This document shows, piece by piece, positions 52,916-62,250 of a stretch of 64,000 nucleotides of DNA. Source of the stretch: CAVPGP01 sp963718065 (lineage in GTDB: Bacteria; Actinomycetota; Thermoleophilia; Gaiellales; Gaiellaceae). The first letter of the stretch is position 1. Each line of letters begins with the position of its first letter. Both the position numbers and the translations under genes were made by a program. The notes under the pieces were generated by a model. The model saw only the letters and a program-made list of their open reading frames with translations, made no database searches and was not told the origin of the DNA. The DNA lies in the NCBI GenBank assembly GCA_963718065.1, contig CAVQYE010000007.1, positions 62,001 through 126,000 of the forward strand, read 5' to 3'.

Positions 52916-55900
52916 GTGGCGGGGCGCTCGCTCTCGCCTGCGAGCCGCTGGTACAGGAGCCCGCCCGCGAGAAGCACCGCGCCCACGGCGAGGAACGACA
53001 GAGCGCGCGCGACGGAGCTCAGGTTCGCGAGGTCGTAGAGGAAGATCTTCGCGAGGCTGACGCCGAGGACGGCAAATCCCCCGAGCCGCAGGCCGGTCGA
53101 CCGGCGGCGCAAGCCGACGTACAGCATCCCGAGCCCGACAAGGCCCCAGCAGGCGCTAACACCCGTGTGCCCCGCCTGGAAGTTCTCGTGCACCGTCCCG
53201 GGCGCGACGCGCTCCGCCAGCTCGAGGATCGACAGCGACAGGGCGTATACCGCGAGGATCCCCGCCCCGTAGATCCCCGCCTTGCTCGCACGCGAGGCGT
53301 GGCCGGCGACGGCCGCCGGCACACTGCGATAGCCCTCGGTGCGCGCGAGCTCGCGCGCGACGACGACCGCCGCGACGACGACCGCCAGGAGCGCGGGCGC
53401 ACCGCTTCCCGGGTGCTCGGAGGCGCTAAAGAGCCTGTCCAGCCGGGCGTCGAACGCGATTGCGTGACCGACGCCGAGCGCGAGGAAGGCGATGGCACCG
53501 GCTCGGAACCGCGGCTCGTGGGTTGCGGCCGAGACGCCGGCGAGCGCCGCTGCGGCGCCCGTCCATGCGAGCACCAGCCACGTCCCGTCGAGGAGAGCGG
53601 CCGCGGCGACCCCGGCGAAGAGCAGAGAGATCGCAGCGGTGAGGCCGGCGAAGTCGCGCTCGTCCTCCCGGAGGAACGCAAGGCCCCAGAGCACGGCGAA
53701 CGCACCGGCCGGAGCGAGGAGCCATCCCTCGCCGCCCCAGTCGACCGTCCCGGCGGCCACGAAGGCGGCGCCGGCGACGAGGAGCGACATGGACGGCCAG
53801 TCGAGCGCCCCGCGCCGCTCCAGCCGCTGGTCCGCGAAGCCCGCGAGCGCCCAGACGCCGCCGACGACGATCAGCGACACGGCGCGTCCCGTCGTGTCGA
53901 GGTGCCCGACGTCGTACGCGAGCACCTTGACGGCCGCCGCGAGCAGGAACGCAAAGCCGCCGATCCGCAGGACGGGGCGCCACGCGAGCGAGGCGACGCA
54001 CGCGAGCCCGACCACGGCCCACAGACCACTCACCGCCGGCTGCGCCGCTTCGAAGTCGATCGAGAGGAGTGCGAGCGACGAGGCGTAAACGGCGGCAACG
54101 CCGGCGAGCCACAGCGCCGCCAGGGTGGCCGGCGCAACAAGCTCCTCGAGATCCTGCGCCGTCCTTGTGTAGGCCTCGTTCCGCACTGCGTCGTCGGGGC
54201 GCGTGGCGTAGCGGCGGCGCAGCTCGAGCCCGAGCAGCAGGACACCGAGCCCCGAGAGGACCACGGCTGCGATCCCCCCGGCCGGGTCGTGCTCGACGAA
54301 CAGCCCGTCGGGCCGCGCGTCGAAGGCCAGAACGTGGCCGACCGTGACAGCCGTGAACCCGATCCCGGCCAGCCGGAAACGCGGCTCGCGCAGAACCGAG
54401 GCGGCACCGGCGAGCCCGGCCGCCGCCGCCGCATAGACGAGCACCAGCCACGTGCCGTCAAGGTGCTCGGCAGCGGCGACTCCGGCGAGCACCAGAGCCG
54501 GCACGCCGAGCACTGTCGCCAGGTCGCGCGAGTCGGGGCGCACGAGCATCAGCGCGCAGAGCGCCGCGTACGCTGCGGCCGGGGCAAAGAGCCAGCCGGC
54601 TCCGCCCAGGCCGAGGGTGCCACCGGTCGTCGCCACGACGCCGACGGCGAGCGCGAAGACCGCAGTCGGGTCGAGCTGCCACGGGTGCCGGTAGAGACGC
54701 TGCTCGAGCACTCCCGCGAGCGACGCCGCAGCGCCGACGGCGAGCGCGGACAGCGACCTCTGATCGGTGTTCAGCGTCGGCAGGTCGTAGACCATCAACT
54801 CGAGCACGGCGGCGCCGAGCAGCACGAAGCCGGCGACGTGGATCTGGGGCTCTTGCAGCCGGAGCCCCACGGCGACGAGCACCAGGCCGAGCCCCGACCA
54901 GAGTGCGGTCATGCCCGTGTGGCCCCAGTCGAAGTCGAGCCCGACAAGCACGAGCGACGCTGCGCAAACCGCGAAGCCGCCCGCGAACCAGATACCCACT
55001 TGGCGCAGCAGCGGCTGCCGGGCACCGAGGTCGGCCACGAAGCGATCGAACGGGGCGAGGACGCCGCCGCTCCGCGCTCGATCCTCCCAGTCGCGTGCGA
55101 AGAGCGCCACAGCGGCTGCGGCCAGGGCGACCGAGATCGCGCTCACGGCCGCGTGGCCGGGGTGGGCGGAACGGACGTAGAGGGCACGGAGGCTGTCGTC
55201 GATCACGACCGCATGACCGGCGGCGAGCAGGAGGTACGCCAGCGAGGCCACCTGGAACCGGCGCTCGCGCACAAACGCGGCGAGCCAGGCGAGCGCGGCA
55301 GCCTCGAAGGCCCAGACACTGGCGAGCGCCGACCCGGAGAGGAGCACCGCGCCTGAGATCGCCAGCACGGTCAGGGCGCCGATGCCGACGACGGCGGCAA
55401 GCTCGCGGAAGCGCGGGCGAAGGTAGAGCGCAACTGCCAGGGCAGCCTCCACAGCCGCGACGACCAGCATCGCGATTCCCTCAGCCGTCCCGTCGAAGAT
55501 CGTCACCGCTGCGCTCGTCGCGAGCACCGAGGTGGTGACGACGAGGCTCGCCGGACCGGGCTCGAGCTCGTGGCCGCTCAGCCGCGCGTGCCAGCGGACG
55601 GCGGTCGCGAGATAGAGGAGCCAGAACGCGACCGCGACCGCAGCGGTCGCCGCCGAGCCGTGAGCGTCGTCCTGGGCGACGAGCGCGGCCACCTGCGGCA
55701 AGCCCGCCAGGATGCCGAGCACGAGCAGCACGAGCCAGCGACGCTCGATGGCCACGTAGGCCGTCGCCGCGAAGACGACTGCCACGAAGCCGGTGCCGAG
55801 CGGGGTGAGGCCGCCCTCGAGGACGACCACCGCCGGCACCAGCATGGCGCCGATCAGGCCGAGCCCCGCAAGCGGCTCCGCGTTCCAGCGCAGCGCCAGG

Positions 55901-56991
55901 GCAGCACCGACCGCGGCGATGCCCGCCGCGCAGGCCAATGCCGCGACCGCGGGCAGCAGGTCGTAGAGCGCGGCGGCCGCGAGCAGCGTCGCGTAGCCAC
56001 CCGCGATACCGGCTCCCGCAGCCGTCAGCGACGAGTAGACCTGCCCGTACTTGCGGTGAAGGTAGATCCCGGCGCCGAAGCACAGAGCCGAGGCGACCGC
56101 GCCGCACGCAACGCGGATCTCCGGACCGATCCAGCCGCGGTTCGCCGCCAGCACGAAGAAGAAGACGATCCCGAGCAGCGTCACGACGCCGCCCGCCCAG
56201 GCCAGCATGCGCGCGCCCATCAGATCCGAGATGTCCAGCGAGCGGATGCGCGCGAGGTACGGCGTGAGGAACGGCTCGCGCGGCGGGGGCGGAGGCGCGG
56301 CGGGCGGCTCGACACGCGGTTGCATGACACTGGGCTGGTCGACGCGCTGCGCGGCCGCAGTCGGCGCCGCGACAGGTACGGCAGGAGTCGGGCTCGGAGC
56401 GGCAGGCGTCGGGCGCACGACCGGCTCGACGACGAAGTCCAGCATCGTCGGAACCGGTGCGGCCTCCGGCTCTTCGGGCTGCTGTGCGGGCTCGGCGGCC
56501 GGCACGACGCCCGGCGCCACGTGGCTGCGGAGCTCGACGATCTCCGCCTCGAGCATGGTCACGCGCCGCTCCAGCACGGCGAGCCTGTCGTCGCCTGCGA
56601 GCTCCTTGATCTGCGCCTCCGTCCTCACCGCGGCCTGAGCTCTCGGCGGCGCCTGTGTCCTTGGCGGCGGTGCCTGTGTCCTCAGCGGTGGCTGCTCGGC
56701 GGCCGGGCCGGCGGTCCGCGGCGCCACACCGACGCGGTCGACCCAGCGGAGCACGGCGAACACCGGCGAGATGAACGACTCGAGCCACCACCGGAACGAG
56801 ACCCACCAGGCGCGCTGCGGCGGCTTCGACGCATCCCACATCTCCTCCACCTCGCGCCACCCGTGGGCGATGGCTGCGAGCACCCAGACCACGGCGGCCG
56901 CGGTCCCGAACATCTCGTAGATGGCGGCAAAGAGCACCACGAGCCACACCGCTCCGGCAATCAGGAGCCAGGCCGTCGCGAGACCGCGCAT
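52912..56991 (-). CDS. Giant DUF2339 membrane protein
   Basis: 1,359 aa from ATG 56991, preferred because AAGGAAGG precedes it; ATG 57009 overlapping the upstream stop is the alternative. N-terminus: one helix (ATAWLLIAGAVWLVVLFAAI), a Trp-rich loop, a coiled coil (AVLERRVTMLEAEIVELRSH) and an Ala/Pro-rich linker. The rest is DUF2339, about 35-40 hydrophobic helices, starting DISDLMGARMLAWAGGVVTL and GAGIYLHRKYGQVYSSLTAA. Internal repeats of a ~250-aa unit are visible, e.g. LVLVAVGLRLQEPQIHVAGF, VLRIGGFAFLLAAAVKVLAY and RLGGFAVLGVSLAKIFLYDL. A cell-envelope role is supposed for the family; no biochemistry is established. Confidence 0.88.
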   Translation of the reverse strand: MRGLATAWLLIAGAVWLVVLFAAIYEMFGTAAAVVWVLAAIAHGWREVEEMWDASKPPQRAWWVSFRWWLESFISPVFAVLRWVDRVGVAPRTAGPAAEQPPLRTQAPPPRTQAPPRAQAAVRTEAQIKELAGDDRLAVLERRVTMLEAEIVELRSHVAPGVVPAAEPAQQPEEPEAAPVPTMLDFVVEPVVRPTPAAPSPTPAVPVAAPTAAAQRVDQPSVMQPRVEPPAAPPPPPREPFLTPYLARIRSLDISDLMGARMLAWAGGVVTLLGIVFFFVLAANRGWIGPEIRVACGAVASALCFGAGIYLHRKYGQVYSSLTAAGAGIAGGYATLLAAAALYDLLPAVAALACAAGIAAVGAALALRWNAEPLAGLGLIGAMLVPAVVVLEGGLTPLGTGFVAVVFAATAYVAIERRWLVLLVLGILAGLPQVAALVAQDDAHGSAATAAVAVAFWLLYLATAVRWHARLSGHELEPGPASLVVTTSVLATSAAVTIFDGTAEGIAMLVVAAVEAALAVALYLRPRFRELAAVVGIGALTVLAISGAVLLSGSALASVWAFEAAALAWLAAFVRERRFQVASLAYLLLAAGHAVVIDDSLRALYVRSAHPGHAAVSAISVALAAAAVALFARDWEDRARSGGVLAPFDRFVADLGARQPLLRQVGIWFAGGFAVCAASLVLVGLDFDWGHTGMTALWSGLGLVLVAVGLRLQEPQIHVAGFVLLGAAVLELMVYDLPTLNTDQRSLSALAVGAAASLAGVLEQRLYRHPWQLDPTAVFALAVGVVATTGGTLGLGGAGWLFAPAAAYAALCALMLVRPDSRDLATVLGVPALVLAGVAAAEHLDGTWLVLVYAAAAAGLAGAASVLREPRFRLAGIGFTAVTVGHVLAFDARPDGLFVEHDPAGGIAAVVLSGLGVLLLGLELRRRYATRPDDAVRNEAYTRTAQDLEELVAPATLAALWLAGVAAVYASSLALLSIDFEAAQPAVSGLWAVVGLACVASLAWRPVLRIGGFAFLLAAAVKVLAYDVGHLDTTGRAVSLIVVGGVWALAGFADQRLERRGALDWPSMSLLVAGAAFVAAGTVDWGGEGWLLAPAGAFAVLWGLAFLREDERDFAGLTAAISLLFAGVAAAALLDGTWLVLAWTGAAAALAGVSAATHEPRFRAGAIAFLALGVGHAIAFDARLDRLFSASEHPGSGAPALLAVVVAAVVVARELARTEGYRSVPAAVAGHASRASKAGIYGAGILAVYALSLSILELAERVAPGTVHENFQAGHTGVSACWGLVGLGMLYVGLRRRSTGLRLGGFAVLGVSLAKIFLYDLANLSSVARALSFLAVGAVLLAGGLLYQRLAGESERPAT

Positions 56992-57005
56992 CGCGGAGCC
57001 TTCCT

Positions 57006-57485
57006 TCATTCGGGCCACCCGGAGCACTCGCGATCGACGTAGAGGGTGACCGACCGTGCCGACTCGCGCTCCTGGTCGCAGACCCGCCACAGGTGCTTGA
57101 CGATCACCGGGTCGCCGTCCGGCGTCTCCGCGGTCCACTCGACGCCCGCACGCTCGAGCTCGTCGTCGGCGTCCTCGAGGCTCAGCCGCGTCACGTCCGG
57201 AACGCCGGCCGTGCAGCCGCGCGCGACGTACAGCGTCACCGCCTTGGCCTTTCTGCCGGCGACCGGAGCCTGCCGGCAAACCTGCCAGTTGGAATGCACC
57301 ACGATCCCGAAGGTCCCGCCACCAACCGCGTCATGGTCAAGCCCGTGCGAATCGAGGGTGTCCTCCGCGGCCCGCAGGTTCATCCCGACGAGATCAGGGA
57401 GCGGCTTCGACTCCACGGACTTTGAACCGCAACCCGCAAGAACCAGTGCTGTGAGCACCGCGATCGATGCTCGAGGGGCGTTCAT
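57006..57485 (-). CDS. PASTA-domain lipoprotein
   Basis: 159 aa. Signal peptide with lipobox (IAVLTALVLAGCGSKS). Two PASTA-like repeats: PLPDLVGMNLRAAEDTLDSH to NWQVCRQAPVAGRKA, and GVPDVTRLSLEDADDELERA to WRVCDQERESARS. PASTA domains usually bind muropeptides. It precedes the DUF2339 gene in the same direction, its stop overlapping that gene's earliest possible ATG by 3 nt, and the pair may belong to envelope maintenance. Confidence 0.85.
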   Translation of the reverse strand: MNAPRASIAVLTALVLAGCGSKSVESKPLPDLVGMNLRAAEDTLDSHGLDHDAVGGGTFGIVVHSNWQVCRQAPVAGRKAKAVTLYVARGCTAGVPDVTRLSLEDADDELERAGVEWTAETPDGDPVIVKHLWRVCDQERESARSVTLYVDRECSGWPE

Positions 57486-57562
57486 GGGCGCAGTATGCGC
57501 CGATCGTCACTACCGTGAAGGGAGCCGTCGCCCAGCGGTGGGCAGCCGCCGGTGAGCGGCGA

Positions 57563-58900
57563 TCAGTGGCCGAAGATCTCTTGCTGCCGCGTGAACGGGT
57601 ACGTCGCCCAGTAGAGCTTCGTCACCGTTCCGTCGTCGCCCCGCACGAGACGCAGCTGCTCGCCCTGCTCGCGACCCGAGAGCGTGCGGAAGACGTCGTC
57701 GCCGATTGGCTCGAAGACCGACGGCGGCCGCTCCTTGGGCATTGACGCGATCCGCGCCTCGAGCTTCCCCTCGTTCCACGAGAAGATGAACTCGGTTCCC
57801 TCGGACCACCAGTGGCCGAGCGCCGACTCGAGCTCGGGCGGCGGCGGCGCCTGCGGGCGCCACTCCTTCGGCTCCTCCGGCAGCGCTGCGACGGCGATCT
57901 CCGCGAGCTCGAGCGCAAGCGGGTCGGGGCTGCCGTTCGCGGTGTCGTTCATGAGCACCGCCGCGCCGATCCCGAGCTTGGGCTGGATGTACGCCCCTGC
58001 GACGTGGCCCGGCATGCCGCCGTTGTGGCCACCGAAGATCCCCTTCTCCCGCCGGTAGAGCATCAGCCCGATGCCCCAGCCGAGCGTCCATTCCTCCGGA
58101 TCGACGATCGTCTGGGGGAACCACATCGCCGCCGCGGTCTTCGGGTCGAGCACGCCCTCCTTGCCCTTCGCCAGCACGGTGATCCAGCGCACCAGGTCCG
58201 TCGGCGTCGACCAGAGCTGCCCGGCCGGCGCGAAGCCACGCGAGTCGCCATGGTGCTCGCGTCGCGCCGTCTGGGTGTACGGCCCGACCAGGTAGCCCTG
58301 CGCGTGGGGCTCCACCGGGTCGTAGGTCGTCCGCGAGAGCCCGACCGGCTCGATGATGCGCTGCTCGACGTATTCCCACCAGGGAGTCCCTGAGCGCCGC
58401 GTGACAATCTCGCCGAGCAACGCGTAGGCGAGGTTTGAGTAATGGTGGCGCTCGTGCGGCGCCAGCACCTGCTCGGTGTGCTCGAGGTCGGCGATGAGCT
58501 GCGCCGTGTCCGGCGCGTCTCCGGGTGAGTCCCAGATGTCTCCGTGGGGCTCGCGCTGCAGGCCGGAGAGATGCGCCAGCATGCGGCGCAGCGTCGGCGA
58601 GCCGTGATGCGCCTCCGGGATGTGCTGCTCGAGCCGGTCGTCGATGTCGAGCTTCCCCTCGTCGCGCAGCTGCATGATCGCGACGGCGGTGAAGGTCTTC
58701 GTGAGCGAGCCGATCCGGTACTGGTGCTCCCGCGTCGACGGCGTCTCGTCCTCCAGCACCGCCAGCCCCGCCGCCTCGGCCCAGATCACCTCGCCGTCCT
58801 TCACGACCGCCGCCGAGACGCTCGGCAGGCGCTCGGCCTGCGCCTCGCGGAGCTTCCGCGAGAGATCCTTGGTGAGCGACTCAGGCGCGGGCAAGAGCAC
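57563..58900 (-). CDS. Serine hydrolase, beta-lactamase/penicillin-binding family
   Basis: 445 aa from GTG 58900 (a TTG just after it is an alternative). Class C/DD-peptidase-like fold: nucleophile Ser in YRIGSLTKTF (SxxK), Tyr of HYSNLAYALLGE (YSN), and the third motif at FGGHNGGMPGH (HxG). The C-terminal ~130 residues form an extra beta-barrel domain (lipocalin-like, EGTEFIFSWNEGKLEARIAS). No signal peptide, so cytosolic, like many EstB-type esterases. Overlaps ltaE by 20 bp. Confidence 0.88.
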   Translation of the reverse strand: MLLPAPESLTKDLSRKLREAQAERLPSVSAAVVKDGEVIWAEAAGLAVLEDETPSTREHQYRIGSLTKTFTAVAIMQLRDEGKLDIDDRLEQHIPEAHHGSPTLRRMLAHLSGLQREPHGDIWDSPGDAPDTAQLIADLEHTEQVLAPHERHHYSNLAYALLGEIVTRRSGTPWWEYVEQRIIEPVGLSRTTYDPVEPHAQGYLVGPYTQTARREHHGDSRGFAPAGQLWSTPTDLVRWITVLAKGKEGVLDPKTAAAMWFPQTIVDPEEWTLGWGIGLMLYRREKGIFGGHNGGMPGHVAGAYIQPKLGIGAAVLMNDTANGSPDPLALELAEIAVAALPEEPKEWRPQAPPPPELESALGHWWSEGTEFIFSWNEGKLEARIASMPKERPPSVFEPIGDDVFRTLSGREQGEQLRLVRGDDGTVTKLYWATYPFTRQQEIFGH

Positions 58901-59924
58901 CAAGCGCCTGCGGGATGAGCTCTGCGGCGCGGTCGATGTCGTCGTCGTCGACGCCGAGATGCGTGACGGCGCGGATGACACCCGGGAGTACGGTGCCGGA
59001 GAGGCCGACGCCGACGTCCTTGAGGCGCCGCAGTGCCACGTCCCACGTCAGGTCGAGCGCCGCCACGTCGATCTGGACGAAGTTCGTCTCGGTCGCCTCC
59101 GGGTCGACCGGCAAGCCACGCTCGTGGAGCCTCTCGGCGAGCCGCTTCGCCCGCTCGTGGTCGTCGGCCAGCCGCTCGACGTTGTGGTCGAGCGCGTAGA
59201 GGCCCGCCGCGGCGACGATGCCCGCCTGCCGCATCGCGCCGCCGAAGGCGTGCTTCTCGCGGCGGGCGCGCGCCATCAGCTCGGGTGAGCCGGCGATGAT
59301 CGCGCCGAGCGGGCAGCCGAGCCCCTTCGAGAGACAGAGCTGCACCGTGTCGAAGAGACGCCCCATCTCCGCCGCAGGAACACCTGTCGCGGTCGAGGCG
59401 TTGAGGAGCCGGGCGCCGTCGAGATGAAGCTTGAGGCCGAGCTCGCGGCCGGTCGCCACGACGGCGTGCAGCTGCTCGATCGGCCACACCTTGCCGCCGC
59501 CGGTGTTGTGCGTGTTCTCGACCGAGAGCACCGCGGTGCCCGGAGTGTGGGTCTGGTCGCCTTCGTTGAAGGCGCCCCGCACCTGCTCGGGCGTCAGCAG
59601 GCCGCGCGTGCCGGTGACGCCGCGCGTCTGGATGCCGGAGAAGCGCGCCGCGCCGCCGAGCTCCGAGATCATGATGTGCGCCGTCTGCTCGACGATCAGC
59701 TCGCTGCCGCGCTCCGAAAGGATGGCGAGCGCGATCTGGTTCGCCATCGTCGCCGTCGGCAGGTACACGGCCTCGTCCTGGCCGAGCAGCTCCGCCGCGC
59801 GGCGCTCGAGCTCGTTGACCGTCGGGTCCTCGCGCCGCTGCTCGTCGCCGACCTCGGCGTTCGCCATTGCGTCGCGCATCCCACGCGACGGCAGCGACTT
59901 CGTGTCAGAGCGGAGGTCGATCAC
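58881..59924 (-). CDS. ltaE: Low-specificity L-threonine aldolase
   Basis: 347 aa. PLP enzyme cleaving threonine/allo-threonine to glycine and acetaldehyde. N-terminus MIDLRSDTKSLPSRGMRDAM with the RSDT phosphate-cup signature, GTRGLLTPEQVRGAFN, KLHLDGARLLNASTATGV (Asp binds PLP nitrogen) and the Schiff-base Lys in LCLSKGLGCPLGAI. Complete and of normal length. Forms an overlapping pair with the serine hydrolase downstream. Confidence 0.94.
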   Translation of the reverse strand: MIDLRSDTKSLPSRGMRDAMANAEVGDEQRREDPTVNELERRAAELLGQDEAVYLPTATMANQIALAILSERGSELIVEQTAHIMISELGGAARFSGIQTRGVTGTRGLLTPEQVRGAFNEGDQTHTPGTAVLSVENTHNTGGGKVWPIEQLHAVVATGRELGLKLHLDGARLLNASTATGVPAAEMGRLFDTVQLCLSKGLGCPLGAIIAGSPELMARARREKHAFGGAMRQAGIVAAAGLYALDHNVERLADDHERAKRLAERLHERGLPVDPEATETNFVQIDVAALDLTWDVALRRLKDVGVGLSGTVLPGVIRAVTHLGVDDDDIDRAAELIPQALGALARA

Positions 59925-59984
59925 GGCGGAAGGCTATACAGGATCTTGACCGGGCCTTCACACGCGGCGGCGAGACTGGGAACC

Positions 59985-60426
59985 GTGAAGATCGCCTTCG
60001 CATCGATCGCGCTCGCGGCCGTGCTCGCTGCACCCGCAACGGCGGCCGCGAAGCAGCCGCTCGTGCCGACGTTCATCCAGCAGCTCGTCAAGCGCAAGGC
60101 GGGCTCGCTCGCGTACGCGCCGACGCGCGCGCCGTTCCGATACCAGCTACGAGTCGTACGCCTGGAAGAGCCCGGTGTTGACGATCCGCCTCGTCGACCC
60201 GCGCTACGCGAGCGCTGCCAGGCACCGGATCACCTTCACGGCGAAGCGCTTCACCGGCGACTGCACCGCGGGGAAATTGAAGACGATGCAGCTCGACGGC
60301 AACAAGGTCTACTGGGACGGGACGAACGCCTGGCGCTGCGTCCGCGGCGTCAAGCTGAGCGCGTCGGGGCCGAACCTGCCCGACGTCGCGCTCGGCCAGG
60401 TCGTCGCGTCGGTCAAGAAGCTCTAA
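59985..60426 (+). CDS. Small secreted protein (one frameshift)
   Basis: About 146 aa from GTG 59985. Signal peptide IAFASIALAAVLAAPATAAA, then KQPLVPTFIQQLVKRKAGSL. After a frame change near 60145 the product continues SYESYAWKSPVLTIRLVDPR and ends KTMQLDGNKVYWDGTNAWRC, a compact beta domain with two Cys. Family not recognised. Likely sequencing indel. Divergent from ltaE. Confidence 0.7.
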
Positions 60427-60447
60427 CGGCCGGCTGACCAGCGTAAC

Positions 60448-60476
60448 TTGACAGTTACGTAACCGCTGTGTTACAC
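60448..60476 (+). promoter_or_regulatory. Promoter with overlapping palindromic operator for the ArsR gene
   Basis: TTGACA (60448-60453), a 17-bp spacer and TTACAC (60471-60476) form a sigma-70-like promoter. The perfect palindrome GTTACGTAAC (60454-60463) lies in the spacer, flanked by further GTAAC/GTTAC half-sites (60443, 60470). Expected initiation ~7 nt after the -10 falls at or next to the GTG 60484, so the mRNA is probably leaderless and the palindrome is a good candidate for ArsR autorepression. Confidence 0.7.
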
Positions 60477-60483
60477 CAAAGCG

Positions 60484-60798
60484 GTGAGCGCGATCGAGGC
60501 ATTGGCGGACCCCACGCGCCGCCGCATCGTCGAGCTGCTCGCCGAGGGCGAACGCAGCGCCGGCGAGATCGCCGCGCAGTTCCAGACGAGCCGGCCGGGC
60601 GTCTCGCGGCACCTGCGGGTGCTGCGTGAGCATGGGCTCGTAAACGCGCGCGAGGACGGCCAGCGACGGTTCTACTCGCTCGACCCCGCCCCGCTCGCCG
60701 AGCTCGACGAGTGGCTCTCGCAGTACCGCGGCTTCTGGGCCAACCGGCTCGACGCGCTGGACACCGAGATCAAGCGCCGGCGAAAGGCACAGCGGTGA
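60484..60798 (+). CDS. ArsR-family transcriptional regulator
   Basis: 104 aa from GTG 60484. Winged helix-turn-helix: EALADPTRRRIVELLAEGER, AGEIAAQFQTSRPGVSRHLR as the recognition helix region, and EHGLVNAREDGQRRFYSLDP as the wing. It lacks the metal-sensing ELCVCDL of classical ArsR, so it belongs to the SRPBCC-associated (YdeP/ ArsR-AHSA1) group. It heads an operon with the AHSA1, peroxiredoxin and VOC genes (each overlapping or within 25 bp). Confidence 0.93.
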   Translation: MSAIEALADPTRRRIVELLAEGERSAGEIAAQFQTSRPGVSRHLRVLREHGLVNAREDGQRRFYSLDPAPLAELDEWLSQYRGFWANRLDALDTEIKRRRKAQR

Positions 60799-61667
60799 CC
60801 AGGGGCGGCATCCGCGTCCAACGGCGCTACAACGCGACGCCCGCGGAGGTGTGGGCGGCGCTCACGGAGCCTGCGAGCCTCGGTCGCTGGCTCGCCCCTG
60901 CCGGGCGGGTCGAGCTGCACGAGGGAGGCGTCCTGGAGCTCGATTTTCCGGACACGAAGCTCACTCGGATGACCGGGACGGTGCGGGCGATCGAGCCGGA
61001 GCGGATGCTGGAGCTCGAGTGGAACTATCCCGGCGAGCCGGCATCGCTCGTCCGCTTCGAGCTCACCGAGCACACGGGCACCACGAGGCTCGTGGTCGAC
61101 CACCGCGGCCTCGAGCGGGCGCAGGCGACGGCGTACGGAGAGGGCTGGCAGCGCCACCTCGAGCGGTTGCGCGGCGTCCTCGCACTGGCCGAGGTGCGCG
61201 CCGACGGTGACGGCGCGGGCCTCCGCTACGAGCGGCGCTACGACGCAACGCCCGACGAGGTCTGGGCGGCGTTCACCGATCCGGGCTCGATCAGGCGGTG
61301 GCTCTTCGCGAAGGCGATCGTCGAGCCACGCGCCGGCGGGCTCTTCGAGCTGCGCTGGGGCGCTGACGCCGCCCGCGGCGAGGTGCTCGTCTGGGAGCCG
61401 CCGCATGTCTTCGAAGCGAGCTGGGACGAGTCGAATGTCGAGTCGGTGCTGCGCGTGGAGATCTCCCCTGCCGGCAACGGCGCGCTGCTCGTGCTCGACC
61501 ATCGCGGGCTCACTCGGCCGTCGGCGATCGGCACGGGCGCGGGCTGGCACGCGCACCTTGCGGCGCTCGGCGACGTGCTTGCGTCACGCGGCGAGATCGA
61601 GGATCGCTGGCAGGAGCGATTCGACGCGCTGAAGCCGGTTTATGGTGAGCTCGTGGAGCGCCTGTGA
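60795..61667 (+). CDS. Tandem AHSA1/SRPBCC protein (two fused domains)
   Basis: 290 aa from GTG 60795, overlapping the ArsR stop by 4 nt. Two homologous helix-grip domains: first RRYNATPAEVWAALTEPASL to VVDHRGLERAQATAYGEGWQ, second RRYDATPDEVWAAFTDPGSI to VLDHRGLTRPSAIGTGAGWH. The GxGW closure of each is typical of AHSA1/START-like proteins, which usually occur as single-domain genes next to ArsR regulators; here two are fused. A hydrophobic small-molecule ligand or stress role is likely, identity unknown. Confidence 0.9.
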   Translation: MTRGGIRVQRRYNATPAEVWAALTEPASLGRWLAPAGRVELHEGGVLELDFPDTKLTRMTGTVRAIEPERMLELEWNYPGEPASLVRFELTEHTGTTRLVVDHRGLERAQATAYGEGWQRHLERLRGVLALAEVRADGDGAGLRYERRYDATPDEVWAAFTDPGSIRRWLFAKAIVEPRAGGLFELRWGADAARGEVLVWEPPHVFEASWDESNVESVLRVEISPAGNGALLVLDHRGLTRPSAIGTGAGWHAHLAALGDVLASRGEIEDRWQERFDALKPVYGELVERL

Positions 61668-62227
61668 GCGACAGCCTCTACCCGCTGCCGGAGGGCCTGC
61701 CCGTGCCGGAGGACGACGGTGGCGCGGATCATCTCCTCGGCGCCGAGGTGCCTGCGCTCGTGCTCGCGTCGTCTCGAGGCTCGGTGGATCTGGCGGAGCT
61801 CTCGGCAGAGCGGGGCGTGCTCTACGTCTACCCCCGTGCGGGCCGGCCGGGCCGACCGATGGCGGATGGCTGGGACGATGTCCCCGGCGCGCGCGGCTGC
61901 ACGCCGCAGTCGTGTGCCTTCCGCGACCACGCCGCCGAGCTCGCTGCGTTCGGCGCCCGGGTGGCCGGGCTCTCCGCGCAGGATCTCGACGACCAGCTCG
62001 AGTTCGCCGAGCGCAACCGGATGCCGTTCCCGGTGATCGCCGATCCCGCGCTCGAGCTGCGCGACGCGCTCGGCCTACCGATGTTCGAAATCGAGGGCAT
62101 GACGCTCTACAAGCGGCTCGCCTGGATCGCCGAGCAGGGGCGAATCGTGAAGGTGTTCTATCCCGTCTTCCCGCCGGACCGGAACGCGCAGGACGTTCTC
62201 GACTGGCTAGCGGCCGAGAAGAGCTGA
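61664..62227 (+). CDS. Peroxiredoxin (BCP/AhpC-TSA-like)
   Basis: 187 aa from GTG 61664. Thioredoxin-fold peroxiredoxin: VLYVYPRAGRPGRPMADGWD leads to the active-site Cys79 with a second Cys84 in ARGCTPQSCAFRDH, then AGLSAQDLDDQLEFAERNRM and VIADPALELRDALGLPMFEI. The local CTPQSC arrangement suggests an atypical 2-Cys or BCP-like mechanism. Overlaps the AHSA1 stop by 4 nt, so redox regulation of this operon is plausible. Confidence 0.87.
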   Translation: MSDSLYPLPEGLPVPEDDGGADHLLGAEVPALVLASSRGSVDLAELSAERGVLYVYPRAGRPGRPMADGWDDVPGARGCTPQSCAFRDHAAELAAFGARVAGLSAQDLDDQLEFAERNRMPFPVIADPALELRDALGLPMFEIEGMTLYKRLAWIAEQGRIVKVFYPVFPPDRNAQDVLDWLAAEKS

Positions 62228-62250
62228 GATGGCGACCGAGAGGAGCTGAG

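Noticed and set aside
52516..55356. 946-aa plus-strand ORF
   Set aside because: Complement of the DUF2339 gene; composition dominated by Arg/Glu/Asp from reverse reading.
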